Shown here one piece after another: positions 26,578 through 36,313 of a stretch of 64,000 nucleotides of DNA. This DNA is from Streptomyces mirabilis. GTDB lineage: Bacteria; Actinomycetota; Actinomycetes; Streptomycetales; Streptomycetaceae. Position numbers and translations under genes: made by a program. How positions within the stretch are numbered: position 1 is the stretch's first letter; the number at the start of each line of letters is the position of its first letter. The DNA lies in the NCBI RefSeq assembly GCF_039503195.1, contig NZ_JBCJKP010000001.1, forward strand, positions 10,230,001-10,294,000, given 5' to 3'. Under the pieces are notes generated by a model. The model was not told where the DNA came from. It saw nothing but the letters and a program-made list of their open reading frames with translations, and searched no databases.

Positions 26578-27459
26578 ATGTCCCGCAACGTCACCGTCGG
26601 TCTGGACGGTTCGCCCGAGAGTCTCGCAGCCGCAGACTGGGCCGCCCACGAGGCGCTGCTGCGCGACGCGCCCCTGCGCCTCGTGCACGCCTGGCAGTGG
26701 CAGCCCTACACGTACTCCCCGCTCGCGGGCGCCTCCCTGCCGCCCCTGGACGACCCGCGGAGCGAGTGGGCCGAGCGCCTGCCGCGGGAGACCGCCGCCC
26801 GCCTTGCCGAACGCCACCCCGGCCTGCACATATCTGCCGAGCGGATCCCGGAGCAGCCCGTCACCGCGCTGCTGGCCGCCGCCGAGGAGGCCGATCTCCT
26901 GGTACTCGGGTCCCGGGGCCTCGGCGGAGTCACCGGGTTCATCGTCGGCTCCGTGGCACTAGCCGTCGTGGCCAGGACCGAGCGACCGGTCGTCCTCGTA
27001 CGATCCGGCGAACGTGTCGCGGACGACCACCCGAAGGGCGGTGTCGTGCTCGGCCTCGACCTGGAGCGCCCGGACGGTTCCCTGATCGGTTTCGCGTTCG
27101 AAGCCGCGTCTCGGCGCGGTCGGAACCTTCGCGTCGTCCACGGATGGAGTCTGCCGTCCTCCTACGGCTACGGCGGCGCCTTCGACCTCGACCTCAACGC
27201 GGAACTGCACGCGCAGATCCGGCACAACATGATCGAGGTACTGCGGCCCTGGCGGGAGAAGTTCCCCGGCGTCGAGGTGAACGAGCAGGCGGTGGTCGGC
27301 AGCGCGGGCTCCCACCTGGTCGACGCCTCCAGGGACGCGGCACTGGTCGTGGTCGGGCGTCGCAACCGGCGTACGCCGGTCGGTCCGCACATCGGACCGG
27401 TGACGCAAGCGGTGCTGCACCATGCCGCCGCTCCGGTGGCGGTGGTGCCGCACGACTGA
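26578..27459 (+). CDS. Universal stress protein, two USP domains
   Basis: This 293-residue subtype A tandem USP has domain 1 MSRNVTVGLDGSPESLAAAD with loop GSRGLGGVTGFIVGSVA. Domain 2 (VVLGLDLERPDGSLIGFAFE) ends HHAAAPVAVVPHD. ATG 26578 follows TTGAGGAGG. It is closely similar to 3100-3981 in sequence, length and promoter. The convergent USP at 27796 is subtype B, repeating the A/B pairing seen at 3100/5069 and 57923/58893. Confidence 0.93.
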   Translation: MSRNVTVGLDGSPESLAAADWAAHEALLRDAPLRLVHAWQWQPYTYSPLAGASLPPLDDPRSEWAERLPRETAARLAERHPGLHISAERIPEQPVTALLAAAEEADLLVLGSRGLGGVTGFIVGSVALAVVARTERPVVLVRSGERVADDHPKGGVVLGLDLERPDGSLIGFAFEAASRRGRNLRVVHGWSLPSSYGYGGAFDLDLNAELHAQIRHNMIEVLRPWREKFPGVEVNEQAVVGSAGSHLVDASRDAALVVVGRRNRRTPVGPHIGPVTQAVLHHAAAPVAVVPHD

Positions 27460-27795
27460 CCGGACACACGGTGGCAGTCAGGAGTGAGTGAGCCTGCGCA
27501 GCGCGTGCGGTCGCGGTCGCCCGCCATGGCGCGATACCACAGGCCGCCCGCCACGTCCCCGGGCGGCCAACCTGGCAACGGTGCGCTGCGGGTGATACTC
27601 CACGGTCTGCGCCGGATGTCGTCCAGGTCGTACCCGAGACGCCGGAACACAGCCCGCAGTTTGGCAGGCGGCGTGGCGCACACGGAACCGGAGGAGCAGC
27701 CGGTTCGGGAGGTTGACCAGGTGTACCCATGGCCGGGAGTGCAGAGCGATTCAGCCAGCTGTTCGGCAGCGGGGTCGTAGCCCGTGCGGTGAGAC
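27460..27795. other. Gap between convergent USP genes, no assignable gene
   Basis: This 336-base stretch has no convincing intact gene. On the minus strand the frame around 27590-27790 (containing GYDPAAEQLAESL and later LRAVFRRLGYDLDDIRRR) looks protein-like in composition. It has no clear start, seems to change frame, and I cannot match it to a family. It may be another decayed gene. Confidence 0.4.
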
Positions 27796-28674
27796 TCAGA
27801 CCGGCTGGGGGATGACGGCGACCGGGCATTCCGAGTGGTGCAGCAGGGTGTGGGCGACCCTGCCGAGTTGCAGACCGAAGCGACCGTGGCGGCGCAGAGC
27901 GCCGACGACGACCAGGTCGGCCTCGGCTGTCGCGTCCAGCAGGACGTGGTGGGCGGGGCCTTCGACCGTTTGGTGATGGATATCGACCCGCGGGTGTTCC
28001 TGTTCGATCTCGCGCAGGGCGTCGTCGATGCCGGCCGAGGCCCGCTCCTCGCGCAGCCGGGCGGCGTCGTCGGCGATCAGCATGTGGTCCACGGGCTCGT
28101 TGGCCGGGTTGCGCCAGGCTCGCACGGCCGTCAGGTCGCAGCCGCGCGCCTCGGCCTCGCGCACGGCGAACCGCACGGCGCTCGCGCTGCCGGTCGGGTC
28201 CCCGACCCCCACCACGACGCGGCCGAGTACTCCCTGGCGGTTGCGCTCCGCGCCACGGACCACGATGACCGGGCACACGGCACGAGCCGCCACCGCGAGG
28301 CTGACCGACCCCAGCAGCAGCCCGGCGATCTGGCCCCGCCCACGAACGCCTGTGACCAGGGCGAAGGCCTCGGGCCCCGCCTGCAGCAGCGCGGAAACGG
28401 CGTCGTCGGGCAGTACTTCGCCCGACGCCTTGACCTCGGGATTGCGCAGCCGGGCACGTTCCACGCAGGAAGCGACGATGTGCTCTGCCATGACCTGCTC
28501 GGCAGGACGGTCGGTGCCGAAGGACGGCCGGACTCCCTCGTAGCGCTCCCACAGGGAGGCGTGGACCAGGCGCAGCGGCAGCCCGCGCCGCGCCGCCTCG
28601 TCCACCGCCCAGTCGACCGCCAGCAGACTGGAGTCCGATCCGTCGATACCCACGACCAGCGGGAGTTCCATCAT
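27796..28674 (-). CDS. Universal stress protein, two USP domains
   Basis: This 292-residue subtype B tandem USP has MMELPLVVGIDGSDSSLLAV with loop GVRGRGQIAGLLLGSVS, where the first residues vary from the usual GSRGR. Domain 2 (RVVVGVGDPTG) ends HHSECPVAVIPQPV. ATG 28674 is chosen over a GTG at 28680 because GGAGAAGG lies eight bases before the ATG. A single near-match box, GGACCGGGCGGCCC (28766-28779), lies 92 bases upstream, inside the remnant gene. It is convergent with the USP at 26578. Confidence 0.9.
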   Translation of the reverse strand: MMELPLVVGIDGSDSSLLAVDWAVDEAARRGLPLRLVHASLWERYEGVRPSFGTDRPAEQVMAEHIVASCVERARLRNPEVKASGEVLPDDAVSALLQAGPEAFALVTGVRGRGQIAGLLLGSVSLAVAARAVCPVIVVRGAERNRQGVLGRVVVGVGDPTGSASAVRFAVREAEARGCDLTAVRAWRNPANEPVDHMLIADDAARLREERASAGIDDALREIEQEHPRVDIHHQTVEGPAHHVLLDATAEADLVVVGALRRHGRFGLQLGRVAHTLLHHSECPVAVIPQPV

Positions 28675-29173
28675 CGCCACCGCCTTCTCCGTCCGACTGT
28701 CGGGCGCCCCCCTGTAAACACCGTCGCACCGTTCGCGAATCGCCGCGACACACCCACCGGCTCCCGGACCGGGCGGCCCGTCGGCTTGAGGTAGGTGAGG
28801 TGGTCGGGCGACATCCGGGCGCGGCGGGCTGTTTCCTCCCGGCTGATCCCGTGTCTCCGGCGCTCGGCGGCCACGCGTCGGCCGATGCGGACGGGGTTGG
28901 TTGCCCCGCTCGGTGAGGCAGACGGAGACACGGCCACCGCCTCAGCGGTGTCCCGCCGTGAGTCGTGCGTGGCCTCGGGCTCTCCGTTCTCCATGTGGTG
29001 GATGTGCGCGTCGGCCCGGGGGGCGCACGAGCGTCACCTCGTACGTGTCCGACCAGCGCACGTCGTAGGGGCATTCCGTCCTCGTGAAGGAGGCCGACGA
29101 TCTCGCCGTCGCGCCTGGCGGCGCCGGTCGTCGGACCTTCGATGACGAGTTGGTCGCCGAGGTGAGCTCGCAT
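28671..29173 (-). pseudogene. Decayed DUF1918 / XRE-helix-turn-helix protein
   Basis: From ATG 29173 the frame reads MRAHLGDQLVIEGPTTGAAR and DGEIVGLLHEDG, a DUF1918 start. The expected continuation PYDVRWSDTYEVTLV lies in a second frame and ADAHIHHMENGEP in a third, so two indels have broken it. The same third frame then runs on into a helix-turn-helix, IGRRVAAERRRHGISREETA, and stops at 28671 without the pyridoxamine-oxidase-like domain that usually follows such HTH segments in actinomycete stress proteins. I read this as one degraded DUF1918-HTH(-PNPOx) gene. The 107-codon frame 28671-28994 alone could still encode an HTH peptide. An intact DUF1918 gene is at 48981-49331. Confidence 0.7.
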
Positions 29174-29289
29174 GATCGCCGCCCTCTCCTCAGAATGGTG
29201 CTGTATCCAACCTGCCCCGCGGGACAGACCGCCGCACGGGCCGAGAACTCCGCGTCCGCGAGGTGGGCGGTTCGCATCCGGGAGGCACC

Positions 29290-29964
29290 ATGCACCACCG
29301 AACGGTCGATGAGCTCATGACCCGGGGCGTCGTCCGGGCTCGGCGTGACACGCCGTTCAAGGAGCTCGTCAGGCTCCTGGCGGAGAACGATGTCACTGCC
29401 GTGCCCGTGGTGGACGATCTGGACCGCCCCATGGGGGTGGTGTCCGAGGCCGACCTGCTGCGCAAGAGCGCCGATCAGGCCGATCCGTCGGGCAGGACCC
29501 CCGTTCCGCACCTGGAAGCCTGGGAGCGGGCCAAGGCCGAGGGCTCCCGCGCCGAGGAACTCATGTCGGCCCCGGCGGTGTGCGCGCGCCCGGAGTGGAG
29601 CGTTGTCGAGGCTGCCCGCCTCATGGAGGCCCAGCACGTCAAGCGGCTGCCCGTGGTGGATGAGGCGGACCGGCTCCTGGGCATCATCAGCCGTGGTGAT
29701 CTGCTGCGGATCTTCCTGCGCCGTGACGACGCCATCCGTGAGGAGATCACCGGCGACCTGCTGCGGCACACCATGGGGATCGATCCGACGGAGGTGACGG
29801 TCGAGGTACGAGACGGGCGGGTTGCCCTCGGTGGCGTCGTGGAGTACAGGGGTCTGATCCCCGTGATTGAACAATTGTGCCGCGGAGTCGATGGTGTCGT
29901 CTCGGTCGCCAGCCACATCGCCTATCGCACGGACGACGCTCGGCGTCCCTCCAGCGGCGCCTGA
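29290..29964 (+). CDS. CBS-pair and BON domain protein
   Basis: This 224-residue protein has CBS1 (VDELMTRGVVRARRDTPFKE ... GVVSEADLLR), CBS2 (AEELMSAPAVCARPEWSVVE ... GIISRGDLLRIFLR) and a BON domain (VTVEVRDGRVALGGVVEYRG...). ATG 29290 follows GGGAGG and is preferred over an in-frame start 27 bases upstream. It is transcribed alone, converging on the acyl carrier protein gene. The 186 bases between them (29965-30150) show nothing recognisable. Confidence 0.87.
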   Translation: MHHRTVDELMTRGVVRARRDTPFKELVRLLAENDVTAVPVVDDLDRPMGVVSEADLLRKSADQADPSGRTPVPHLEAWERAKAEGSRAEELMSAPAVCARPEWSVVEAARLMEAQHVKRLPVVDEADRLLGIISRGDLLRIFLRRDDAIREEITGDLLRHTMGIDPTEVTVEVRDGRVALGGVVEYRGLIPVIEQLCRGVDGVVSVASHIAYRTDDARRPSSGA

Positions 29965-30150
29965 CCGGGGGTGTCATGGATGGTCAGCTTCGAACCTGCC
30001 GGGGTTCACCAGCGACCTGACGGGTGCTCGGCTGAGGCGTACCCATGCCTTGGATGGCGCGGTCGTCGATGTTCAGAAGCTGCTGAGCGAGGTAGGGAGG
30101 ACGCCTGCAAGGTGTTCGGACACGGCACCACCACGGGAGCCCCCGGCGAC

Positions 30151-30435
30151 TCACCGCGCCGGGCCGGCACTGTCCTGCGACCTGGCGACCAGGAACCGCG
30201 TGGCAGCGGACAGCGTGGTCAGTTCCGGGTAGTCCTCCTCGTCGATCCGGATTCCCGTGCGCTCGGACAGCAGCTCCACCAGGCTGAGGAAGTCGAGCGA
30301 ATCGAGTTCCAGAACATCACGGAACTTGTCGTCGGGTTCGACCTGAGTGAAGTCCGCGTCGGGGATGATCTGGGTGATCGACTCCTTGACCACGGCCATG
30401 GCCTCAGCGTTGTCCAGGGGCTTCATCTGACTCAC
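30151..30435 (-). CDS. Acyl carrier protein
   Basis: This 94-residue acyl carrier protein has the phosphopantetheine attachment motif DVLELDSLDFLSLVELL, with the modified Ser in DSL. It has acidic helices and the C-terminal segment RIDEEDYPELTTLSAATRFL. The GTG start at 30435 overlaps the E2 stop codon (GTGA) behind GGAGGAG, so it is translationally coupled to the 2-oxoacid dehydrogenase operon. A dedicated ACP in such an operon is unusual. It may accept an acyl group made by the E2 or by the acetyl-CoA synthetase, but no ketosynthase or acyltransferase is present nearby to show the destination. Confidence 0.9.
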   Translation of the reverse strand: MSQMKPLDNAEAMAVVKESITQIIPDADFTQVEPDDKFRDVLELDSLDFLSLVELLSERTGIRIDEEDYPELTTLSAATRFLVARSQDSAGPAR

Positions 30436-31988
30436 AACTCCTCCGGTTTCTGCAGCAGTCGGTCGACCGCCGTGAGGTAGCGGGCCCCGACGGCACCGTC
30501 CGTGGCCCGGTGGTCGGCGGCCAGAGTCGCGGTCACCAGGGGACGCACGCCGAGCATGCCGTTCGCGGCCCAGGGCCGCTCGACGACCGCGCCGAAGCCG
30601 ACCAGGGCCACCTGGGGCGGATGGATGACACCGAAGACGGTCTCCACGCCCTGGTCACCGAGGTTGGTGACGGTCAGGGTGGCGCCGGTCATCTCGCTGC
30701 CGCGCAGCTTTCCCCTGCGGGCGCGCTCGACCAGGTCTTTGAGGATCGTCATGAGGGCGTCGGGCGGCAGCGTGTCCGCGCCGTGGATGACCGGCGCGAG
30801 CAGTCCGCCCTGCCGGAGCGACACCGCGACACCCAGGTTCACCGCGGGGCCGGGGACGAACCCGTCGTTCTGCCAGTAGCCGTTCAGGGTCGGTACCTGC
30901 TGCGCCGCCACGGCGGCGGCCTTCAACAGGAGAGCCGCAGGCACCAGGCGGTCGGCGGGTGGGCGGCCGCGGTTGATCCGGCGCAGCCAGTCCCCGGCCG
31001 CTGTCAGGTCGATGGTGGTGGACAGGTAGTAGTGGGGGATCTCCCGTTTGGAGCGGCTCATGAGGTCGGCGATGGCACGGCGCATGGTGTCCTTACGCTG
31101 TTCCGCCCCGCTGTCGGTCGGCACCGCGATGTGCGGGTGCTGCTCGTCGTCCCGACGACGTTCGGCCGGCCCGCCCGGTTCGTGCCGCCCGTCGCGTGCG
31201 CGCACAGCCGTGTGCACGTCCGCCGCTCGAACGGCTCCGCCGTCCCCGGTGCCCCGCAGTGCCGCCAGGTCGACGCCCAGGTCACGGGCAAGCCGCCTGG
31301 CGTATGGGGTAGCCCGCACTCTGGGCGCAAGAGGTGGCTGGGCGTGCTCCACGTCGGCACGGGTGATCCGTCCGCCGGGTCCTGTGCCGTGCAGTGTCGT
31401 CAGGTCGAGGCCCCGCAGCGCCGCGAGGTGCCGCACCAGGGGTCCGGCTCCCAGGGCCGACTCGGCCTCGGGGGACATCTGCGGCGGCGGGTGCGTGAGG
31501 CTGCCCGTTGCGCGTACGGGCTGCCCGGCGGACTTCTTCGGGGACTTCGTGCGTACTGGCTCCTGAACCGGCTTCCGCTCGCGGACTGCCTTCCGGCGAG
31601 ACCGCGGACGCTCGTCGTGCGCAAGCGGCTCCTGTTCAGACTTGGCGCCCTTGGGCGCCCGGGCCCTCTCCCGATGGGGAACTTCGGCGACCGTCTCGGC
31701 GGCCAGGGGGGAGCCCTGCTCCGCCGCGATCCTCGCCTGCTCCTCGGGTGCGCCCTCGCCTTGGATCACCGCGAGAGGTGTCCCCACCGGCACCCGGGTT
31801 CCCGGCGGGACGAGCAGCTGTCCCACGGTGCCGGACTCGAAACACTCGACCTCGATGGCCGCCTTGTCGGTTTCCACGACCGCCACGACATCGCCCTTGC
31901 GCACCCGGTCGCCAGGACCCACGAGCCACTCCTGCAACACGCCTTCGTCCATGTCCGCGCCGAGCGAGGGCATGGTGAACTCGGTCAT
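30432..31988 (-). CDS. 2-oxoacid dehydrogenase E2 (dihydrolipoamide acyltransferase)
   Basis: This 518-residue E2 subunit transfers the acyl group from lipoyl-lysine to CoA. Residues 1-75 are a lipoyl domain (MTEFTMPSLGADMDEGVL..., lipoylated Lys42 in ETDKAAIEV). A charged, flexible linker follows (about 85-175). There are two peripheral-subunit-binding motifs rather than one: VRHLAALRGLDLTTLHGTGPGG and ARRLARDLGVDLAALRGTGDGG. The catalytic domain (about 280-518) ends with the active-site DHRATDG. ATG 31988 lies one base after the E1beta stop. No E3 (lipoamide dehydrogenase) is encoded in the operon, so it presumably borrows the cell's general E3. Confidence 0.92.
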   Translation of the reverse strand: MTEFTMPSLGADMDEGVLQEWLVGPGDRVRKGDVVAVVETDKAAIEVECFESGTVGQLLVPPGTRVPVGTPLAVIQGEGAPEEQARIAAEQGSPLAAETVAEVPHRERARAPKGAKSEQEPLAHDERPRSRRKAVRERKPVQEPVRTKSPKKSAGQPVRATGSLTHPPPQMSPEAESALGAGPLVRHLAALRGLDLTTLHGTGPGGRITRADVEHAQPPLAPRVRATPYARRLARDLGVDLAALRGTGDGGAVRAADVHTAVRARDGRHEPGGPAERRRDDEQHPHIAVPTDSGAEQRKDTMRRAIADLMSRSKREIPHYYLSTTIDLTAAGDWLRRINRGRPPADRLVPAALLLKAAAVAAQQVPTLNGYWQNDGFVPGPAVNLGVAVSLRQGGLLAPVIHGADTLPPDALMTILKDLVERARRGKLRGSEMTGATLTVTNLGDQGVETVFGVIHPPQVALVGFGAVVERPWAANGMLGVRPLVTATLAADHRATDGAVGARYLTAVDRLLQKPEEL

Positions 31989-31989
31989 C

Positions 31990-33069
31990 TCAGCCCGCCC
32001 TCCCGGTGACCGCCTGTCGTTCCGCCGCGTCGGCACCGGTCGGCACGGGGCCGCCGACGGCGCGACGTGCGGCGGCGACGATTCCGTCGACCTGGGGCAG
32101 CGCGGCCTCCTCCAGCCTGCGCGCGTACGGCATGGGCACTTCGGCGCTGCACACCCGTCCCACGGGGGCATCGAGGTCGTAGAAGTGCTGCTCGGTGACG
32201 CGTGCCGAGATCTCCGCCGCAAGGCTGCCGGTGCGCCATCCCTCGTCGATGACGACGGCACGGTGGGTGCGCGCGACGGAGTCGCCGATGGTGGTGTCGT
32301 CCAGGGGGCGCAGGGTACGCAGGTCGACGACCTCCGCGCTGATGCCGTCGTTCGCCAGGTCGTCGGCGGCGGCGAGTGCCTTGGGCAGCGAGCCGCCGTA
32401 GGTGATCAGCGAGACGTCCGTGCCGGGGCGGCGGACGGCCGCGTGATCGATGTCGACCGGGCCCGTGTCGGCCGGCAGGTCGCCCGAGACGTTGTACAGG
32501 CTGCCGTGCTCGAAGATCAGCACGGGGTCGGGATCGGCGAGCGCAGGGGCCAGCATGTACCGGGCGTCGGTGAGGGTCGCCGGGGCCAGGACCCGCAGGC
32601 CGGGGATGTGCGCGTACCAGCCTTCCAGGCTGTGCGAGTGCTGGGCCGCCAGCTGCCGACCCGCACCCGTGGTCATCCGGATCACGATCGGTACCGGCAG
32701 CTGACCGCCCGACATGTGCAGCAGGGTCGCCGCGTTGTTGAGGATCTGGTCCAGGGCCAACAGACTGAAGTTGACCGTCATGATCTCGACGATCGGCCGC
32801 ATGCCGGCCAGGGCCGCGCCGATGCCGGCGCCGACGAAGGCGGACTCGGACAGCGGGGCATCGCGGATCCGTTCGGGTCCGAACTCCTCCAGCAGGCCGA
32901 GGCTGACACCGAAGCAGCCGCCGTACCGGCCGACGTCCTCGCCCATCAGGAACACACGCTCGTCGGTGCGCAGCGCCTCGCGCAGGGCCTCGCGCATCGC
33001 CTCCCGATAGGTCGTCTTCCGGTCGGAGGAGGCGGCGGGGTCGGTGGTACGGGTGTGGGTCGCGGTCAT
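31990..33069 (-). CDS. 2-oxoacid (pyruvate/acetoin-type) dehydrogenase E1 beta subunit
   Basis: This 359-residue E1 beta subunit forms the thiamine-diphosphate decarboxylase with E1 alpha. Blocks typical of the family are [69 protein letters not shown] and the C-terminal [10 protein letters not shown]. The start overlaps the E1 alpha stop as ATGA. The alpha2beta2 type is shared by pyruvate, acetoin and branched-chain dehydrogenases. Pyruvate or acetoin is more likely than branched-chain acids because of the neighbouring acetyl-CoA synthetase, but this is inference. Confidence 0.92.
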   Translation of the reverse strand: MTATHTRTTDPAASSDRKTTYREAMREALREALRTDERVFLMGEDVGRYGGCFGVSLGLLEEFGPERIRDAPLSESAFVGAGIGAALAGMRPIVEIMTVNFSLLALDQILNNAATLLHMSGGQLPVPIVIRMTTGAGRQLAAQHSHSLEGWYAHIPGLRVLAPATLTDARYMLAPALADPDPVLIFEHGSLYNVSGDLPADTGPVDIDHAAVRRPGTDVSLITYGGSLPKALAAADDLANDGISAEVVDLRTLRPLDDTTIGDSVARTHRAVVIDEGWRTGSLAAEISARVTEQHFYDLDAPVGRVCSAEVPMPYARRLEEAALPQVDGIVAAARRAVGGPVPTGADAAERQAVTGRAG

Positions 33070-34091
33070 GGCCGGCTCACCCCCACCGGACTGGTGACGT
33101 ACTTCAGCAGATCCTCGACGGGCTCATCGGGAGCCTGCTCGGCGGCCTCGACGGCACCGTCGATCTCGGCGGACAGACGGTCCTCCAGAGCGGTGCGGGC
33201 CTTGTCGGACAGTTCCTTCGCATCTCGCAGGCGCCGGGCGAGCCCTTCGACCGGGTCGCGCTCCTTCCAGTGCTCGATCTCGGCCTTGTCGCGGTAACGG
33301 TCGGGGTCGTACATGGAGTGGGCGCGGAAGCGGTACGTGTGCATCTCCAGGAAGTGCGGTCCGGTTCCGGCACGTATGCCTTCGGCCGCCCGCCGGGCTG
33401 CGTCCTCGACGGCGAAGACGTCCATGCCGTCGACGGCCCAGGAGACCATGCCGTACCCGGCGGCCCGCAGCGCGAGGTCGGTCTGGGCCTGGTGGCGGGC
33501 CAGGGCCGTGCCCATTGCGTAAAGGTTGTTCTCGCAGACCAGCAGCAAGGGCAGTTCCCAGAGCGCGGCGAGGTTGGCGGTCTCGTGGAACTCGCCCTCG
33601 GCGAAGGCGCCGTCGCCGAAGAAGCAGCAGGTGACTCGGTTGCGGCCGGTCATGCGGTCGGCGAGGGCGAGGCCGGCCGCGAGAGGGATCCCGCCGCCGA
33701 CGATCGCGTTGCCGCCGTAGAAGCGGCGGCCGGCGTCGAACAGGTGCATGGATCCGCCCCGGCCACGGCTGCAGCCGGTGACCTTGCCGAACATCTCGGC
33801 CATGATCGCCTCGGCCGGAACCCCGCGCGCGAGTGCGTGCCCGTGCTCGCGGTACGTCGACACGACCGCGTCGGCGTCCGTGAGAGCCTCGTTGACGCCG
33901 ACGGCCACGGCTTCCTCACCGATGTAGAGGTGCATGAAACCCCGGATACGGGCGGCGCTGTACAACTCCACGCAGCGTTCCTCGAACCGGCGGACGCGCA
34001 GCATCGACTCGAACAGGGCAAGGCGGTGCGCGGCTTGACGGTTCGGCCGGGTGGCGGGTCGCGGTGCGTGGGTGGTGCGGGCAGTGCTCAT
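33066..34091 (-). CDS. 2-oxoacid (pyruvate/acetoin-type) dehydrogenase E1 alpha subunit
   Basis: This 341-residue E1 alpha subunit has the thiamine-diphosphate motif [18 protein letters not shown]...ENN. It also has [37 protein letters not shown] and the phosphorylation-loop-like [15 protein letters not shown]. The start ATG 34091 overlaps the acetyl-CoA synthetase stop (ATGA), and its own stop overlaps E1 beta. The frame continues open upstream inside the synthetase gene, but only the ATG at 34091 gives a normal family N-terminus ([17 protein letters not shown]). Confidence 0.93.
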   Translation of the reverse strand: MSTARTTHAPRPATRPNRQAAHRLALFESMLRVRRFEERCVELYSAARIRGFMHLYIGEEAVAVGVNEALTDADAVVSTYREHGHALARGVPAEAIMAEMFGKVTGCSRGRGGSMHLFDAGRRFYGGNAIVGGGIPLAAGLALADRMTGRNRVTCCFFGDGAFAEGEFHETANLAALWELPLLLVCENNLYAMGTALARHQAQTDLALRAAGYGMVSWAVDGMDVFAVEDAARRAAEGIRAGTGPHFLEMHTYRFRAHSMYDPDRYRDKAEIEHWKERDPVEGLARRLRDAKELSDKARTALEDRLSAEIDGAVEAAEQAPDEPVEDLLKYVTSPVGVSRP

Positions 34092-35926
34092 GCGGATTGC
34101 TCCGTCCTCGCCAGGGAGGAGGCGTCCGGGGAGGAGTCGGCCTTCTCCAGAGTGGAGGTGTCGCCTTCGGGCAGGCCGAGTTCGCGTGCCCGCAGCAGGC
34201 GGCGCATGACCTTGCCACTGCGGGTGTGCGGCAGGTGCTGGTCGAAGGCGATCTCGCGCGGCGCCACGGCCGGGCCCAGTCGGCGTCTGGCGAAGGCCAG
34301 CAGTTCCTGCCGGGTTGTGGTGGTCGCGTCGAAGCCCGGCCGCAGCGCGACGAACGCCTTGACGATGTTCCCGGCGACCGGATCGGGTCGGCCGATGACC
34401 CCGGCCTCGGCGACCGCAGGGTGCTCCATCAGGACACTCTCGACCTCGAATGGCCCGATGAGGTGTCCCGCCGACTTGATGACGTCGTCGGCGCGCCCCA
34501 CGAACCAGTACCAGCCGGCAGCGTCGCGTCGCACCAGATCGCCGGTGAGGTACCAGCCGTCCGCGAAGGCCGCCGCGGTGCGTGGCTCGTCGTGCAGGTA
34601 GCCGCGGAACATGGACGGCCAGCCGGGCCGGAGCGCCAGTTCGCCTTCCACGCCGGGCTCCTCCAGCACCGTGACCCGGCCGCCGATGATCTGGGCCCGA
34701 CCGTCCTCGCCACGCCGCAGCACCGCCGCTTCCACACCGGGCAGCGGACGGCCCATGGAGCCGGGGCGGATGTCGCAGCCGGCAAAGTTGGCGATCATGA
34801 TCGCGCCTGTCTCGGTCTGCCACCAATTGTCGTGCACCGGCAGCCCCAGCACGTCCCGTCCCCACACCACGGCCTCCGGGTTGAGCGGCTCGCCGACCGA
34901 CGCGACGAACCGCAGCGCGCGCAGGTCGAACGAGCGAGGCAGGTCGTACGGTCCGGTCCTCGGCGTCGTCCGCATCAGCATGCGCAGGGCCGTTGGCGCC
35001 GTGTACCAGACACTCACCCGTTGCTCGGCGAGGATCCGGTACCAGCGACGGGCGTCGTAGTCGCCCTCGTCCACCACGACCGTCACGCCGTGCATGAGCG
35101 GTGCGACGATCCCGTAGGACATGCCGGTGACCCAACCCGGGTCGGCGGTGCACCAGAACACGTCGTTCTGGTGGAGGTCGAGGGCGTAGAGCGCGGACAT
35201 GTAGTGGGCTACGGCGGCCTCGTGCACGTGCACTGCGCCCTTGGGGGTGCCTGTGGTGCCGCTCGTGAAGTGCAGCAGGGCCATGTCGTGGGGCGACGTG
35301 GGCGGGATGGTGAAGGTGTCGGCCGCGTCGGCCATCAGAGCGGCGAGGGGAACAGTGCCGGGCAGTTCATCGGCGCCCTCGCCGACGATCAGCACATGGC
35401 GCAGGGAGGCAAGCGCGCCGCGTCGCCCGGCGACCTTCCTGCGGTACAGCTCCGCCGTGGTGACCAGTACCTGCGCGTCGCTCAGCGTCACTCGCTGGGC
35501 GACCGGGTCCGGTCCGAAGGCGGAGAACAGCGGGCACAGAACGCTGGTGTTCTTCAGCGTGCCGAGAACCACGGTGTACAGCTCGGGGCACCGCCCCAGC
35601 AGCGTCACCACCCGGTCGCCGTGACCGAGCCCGAGGGTACGGAGCACGTTGGCGAATCGTGCCGTCGAACGGGCCAGATCCGCGTAGGTCACGCAGGTCA
35701 CGGAGTCGTCGCGCCCGACGCAGCGCAGCGCGACTGCCGTCGCCCGGGTCGATGCCGCGTGCCGGTCAACGGCCTCGTGCGCGATGTTCAGTCCCCGCCC
35801 GCCGGGCAGCCCCTCCAGCCTGGCCCGTGCCTCTGACCACGAAAAGCCGGCACACTCCTCGTCGTAGTCACCCAGATTGGGGGCAATCCGAGGCGGAGTG
35901 TCCTTCCGGATCGTCTCCCACCGCAT
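34088..35926 (-). CDS. acsA: AMP-forming acetyl-CoA synthetase-like ligase
   Basis: This 612-residue ANL-superfamily ligase activates acetate (or another short acid) with ATP and CoA. Visible motifs are the phosphate loop [29 protein letters not shown], the substrate-pocket motif [29 protein letters not shown] and the C-terminal [10 protein letters not shown]. The lysine of that last motif is the residue acetylated by Pat enzymes, and a PatA-type fusion is encoded at 14355. ATG 35926 has AGGAGGG eight bases upstream. It leads a five-gene operon (ligase, E1 alpha, E1 beta, E2, ACP), all overlapping or nearly so. Paired operator boxes lie 43-75 bases upstream. Confidence 0.92.
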   Translation of the reverse strand: MRWETIRKDTPPRIAPNLGDYDEECAGFSWSEARARLEGLPGGRGLNIAHEAVDRHAASTRATAVALRCVGRDDSVTCVTYADLARSTARFANVLRTLGLGHGDRVVTLLGRCPELYTVVLGTLKNTSVLCPLFSAFGPDPVAQRVTLSDAQVLVTTAELYRRKVAGRRGALASLRHVLIVGEGADELPGTVPLAALMADAADTFTIPPTSPHDMALLHFTSGTTGTPKGAVHVHEAAVAHYMSALYALDLHQNDVFWCTADPGWVTGMSYGIVAPLMHGVTVVVDEGDYDARRWYRILAEQRVSVWYTAPTALRMLMRTTPRTGPYDLPRSFDLRALRFVASVGEPLNPEAVVWGRDVLGLPVHDNWWQTETGAIMIANFAGCDIRPGSMGRPLPGVEAAVLRRGEDGRAQIIGGRVTVLEEPGVEGELALRPGWPSMFRGYLHDEPRTAAAFADGWYLTGDLVRRDAAGWYWFVGRADDVIKSAGHLIGPFEVESVLMEHPAVAEAGVIGRPDPVAGNIVKAFVALRPGFDATTTTRQELLAFARRRLGPAVAPREIAFDQHLPHTRSGKVMRRLLRARELGLPEGDTSTLEKADSSPDASSLARTEQSA

Positions 35927-35968
35927 GCCAGCCCTCCTTCCTTCGGGGCCTTCTTCAACCATCCGTCC

Positions 35969-36001
35969 GGGCCGCTCCGCCCGCACTGGGTCGAACGGCC
36001 C
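35969..36001. promoter_or_regulatory. Tandem DevR/OsdR-like operator upstream of acetyl-CoA synthetase operon
   Basis: GGGTCGAACGGCCC (35988-36001) is a full match and GGGCCGCTCCGCCC (35969-35982) is 13/14; they start 19 bases apart. They lie 43-75 bases upstream of acsA (minus strand). The 387-base gap 35927-36313 to the divergent hydrogenase operon contains these boxes, the candidate at 36136, and no gene that I can see. Confidence 0.65.
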
Positions 36002-36135
36002 CCGTACGTGCCCGGACGGCTCAGGTCCACTTCCGCCGCCTGCCTGAGACGACGATCAGGTTGAACTCCGATGCACCCTGCGGCGTCTCGGCGCACCGGG
36101 CGTGCTGATCATTGCGGAGCAGCTGGGGCGCCCGC

Positions 36136-36149
36136 CGGACCACAGTCCG
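36136..36149. promoter_or_regulatory. Candidate DevR-like half-site palindrome before hydrogenase operon
   Basis: CGGACCACAGTCCG is a near-perfect palindrome that keeps the GGAC...GTCC core of mycobacterial DevR boxes (12/14 to the window pattern). It lies 165 bases upstream of the hydrogenase start at 36314. It is weaker than the other sites. Confidence 0.35.
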
Positions 36150-36313
36150 CAGGGGCTGTCGGCTGCTCCGATGGGAACAACGGGACAAACGGACTGAAAA
36201 GGTGCCCATATGGCTCTATCGGCGCATCGCCGCACCGTAAATGCTGCGATCGTGGGCTTGAGAGGACGGCAAGACGCCAGCTCTGCCGTCCACGGCGCTG
36301 AAGGAGATCGGTC

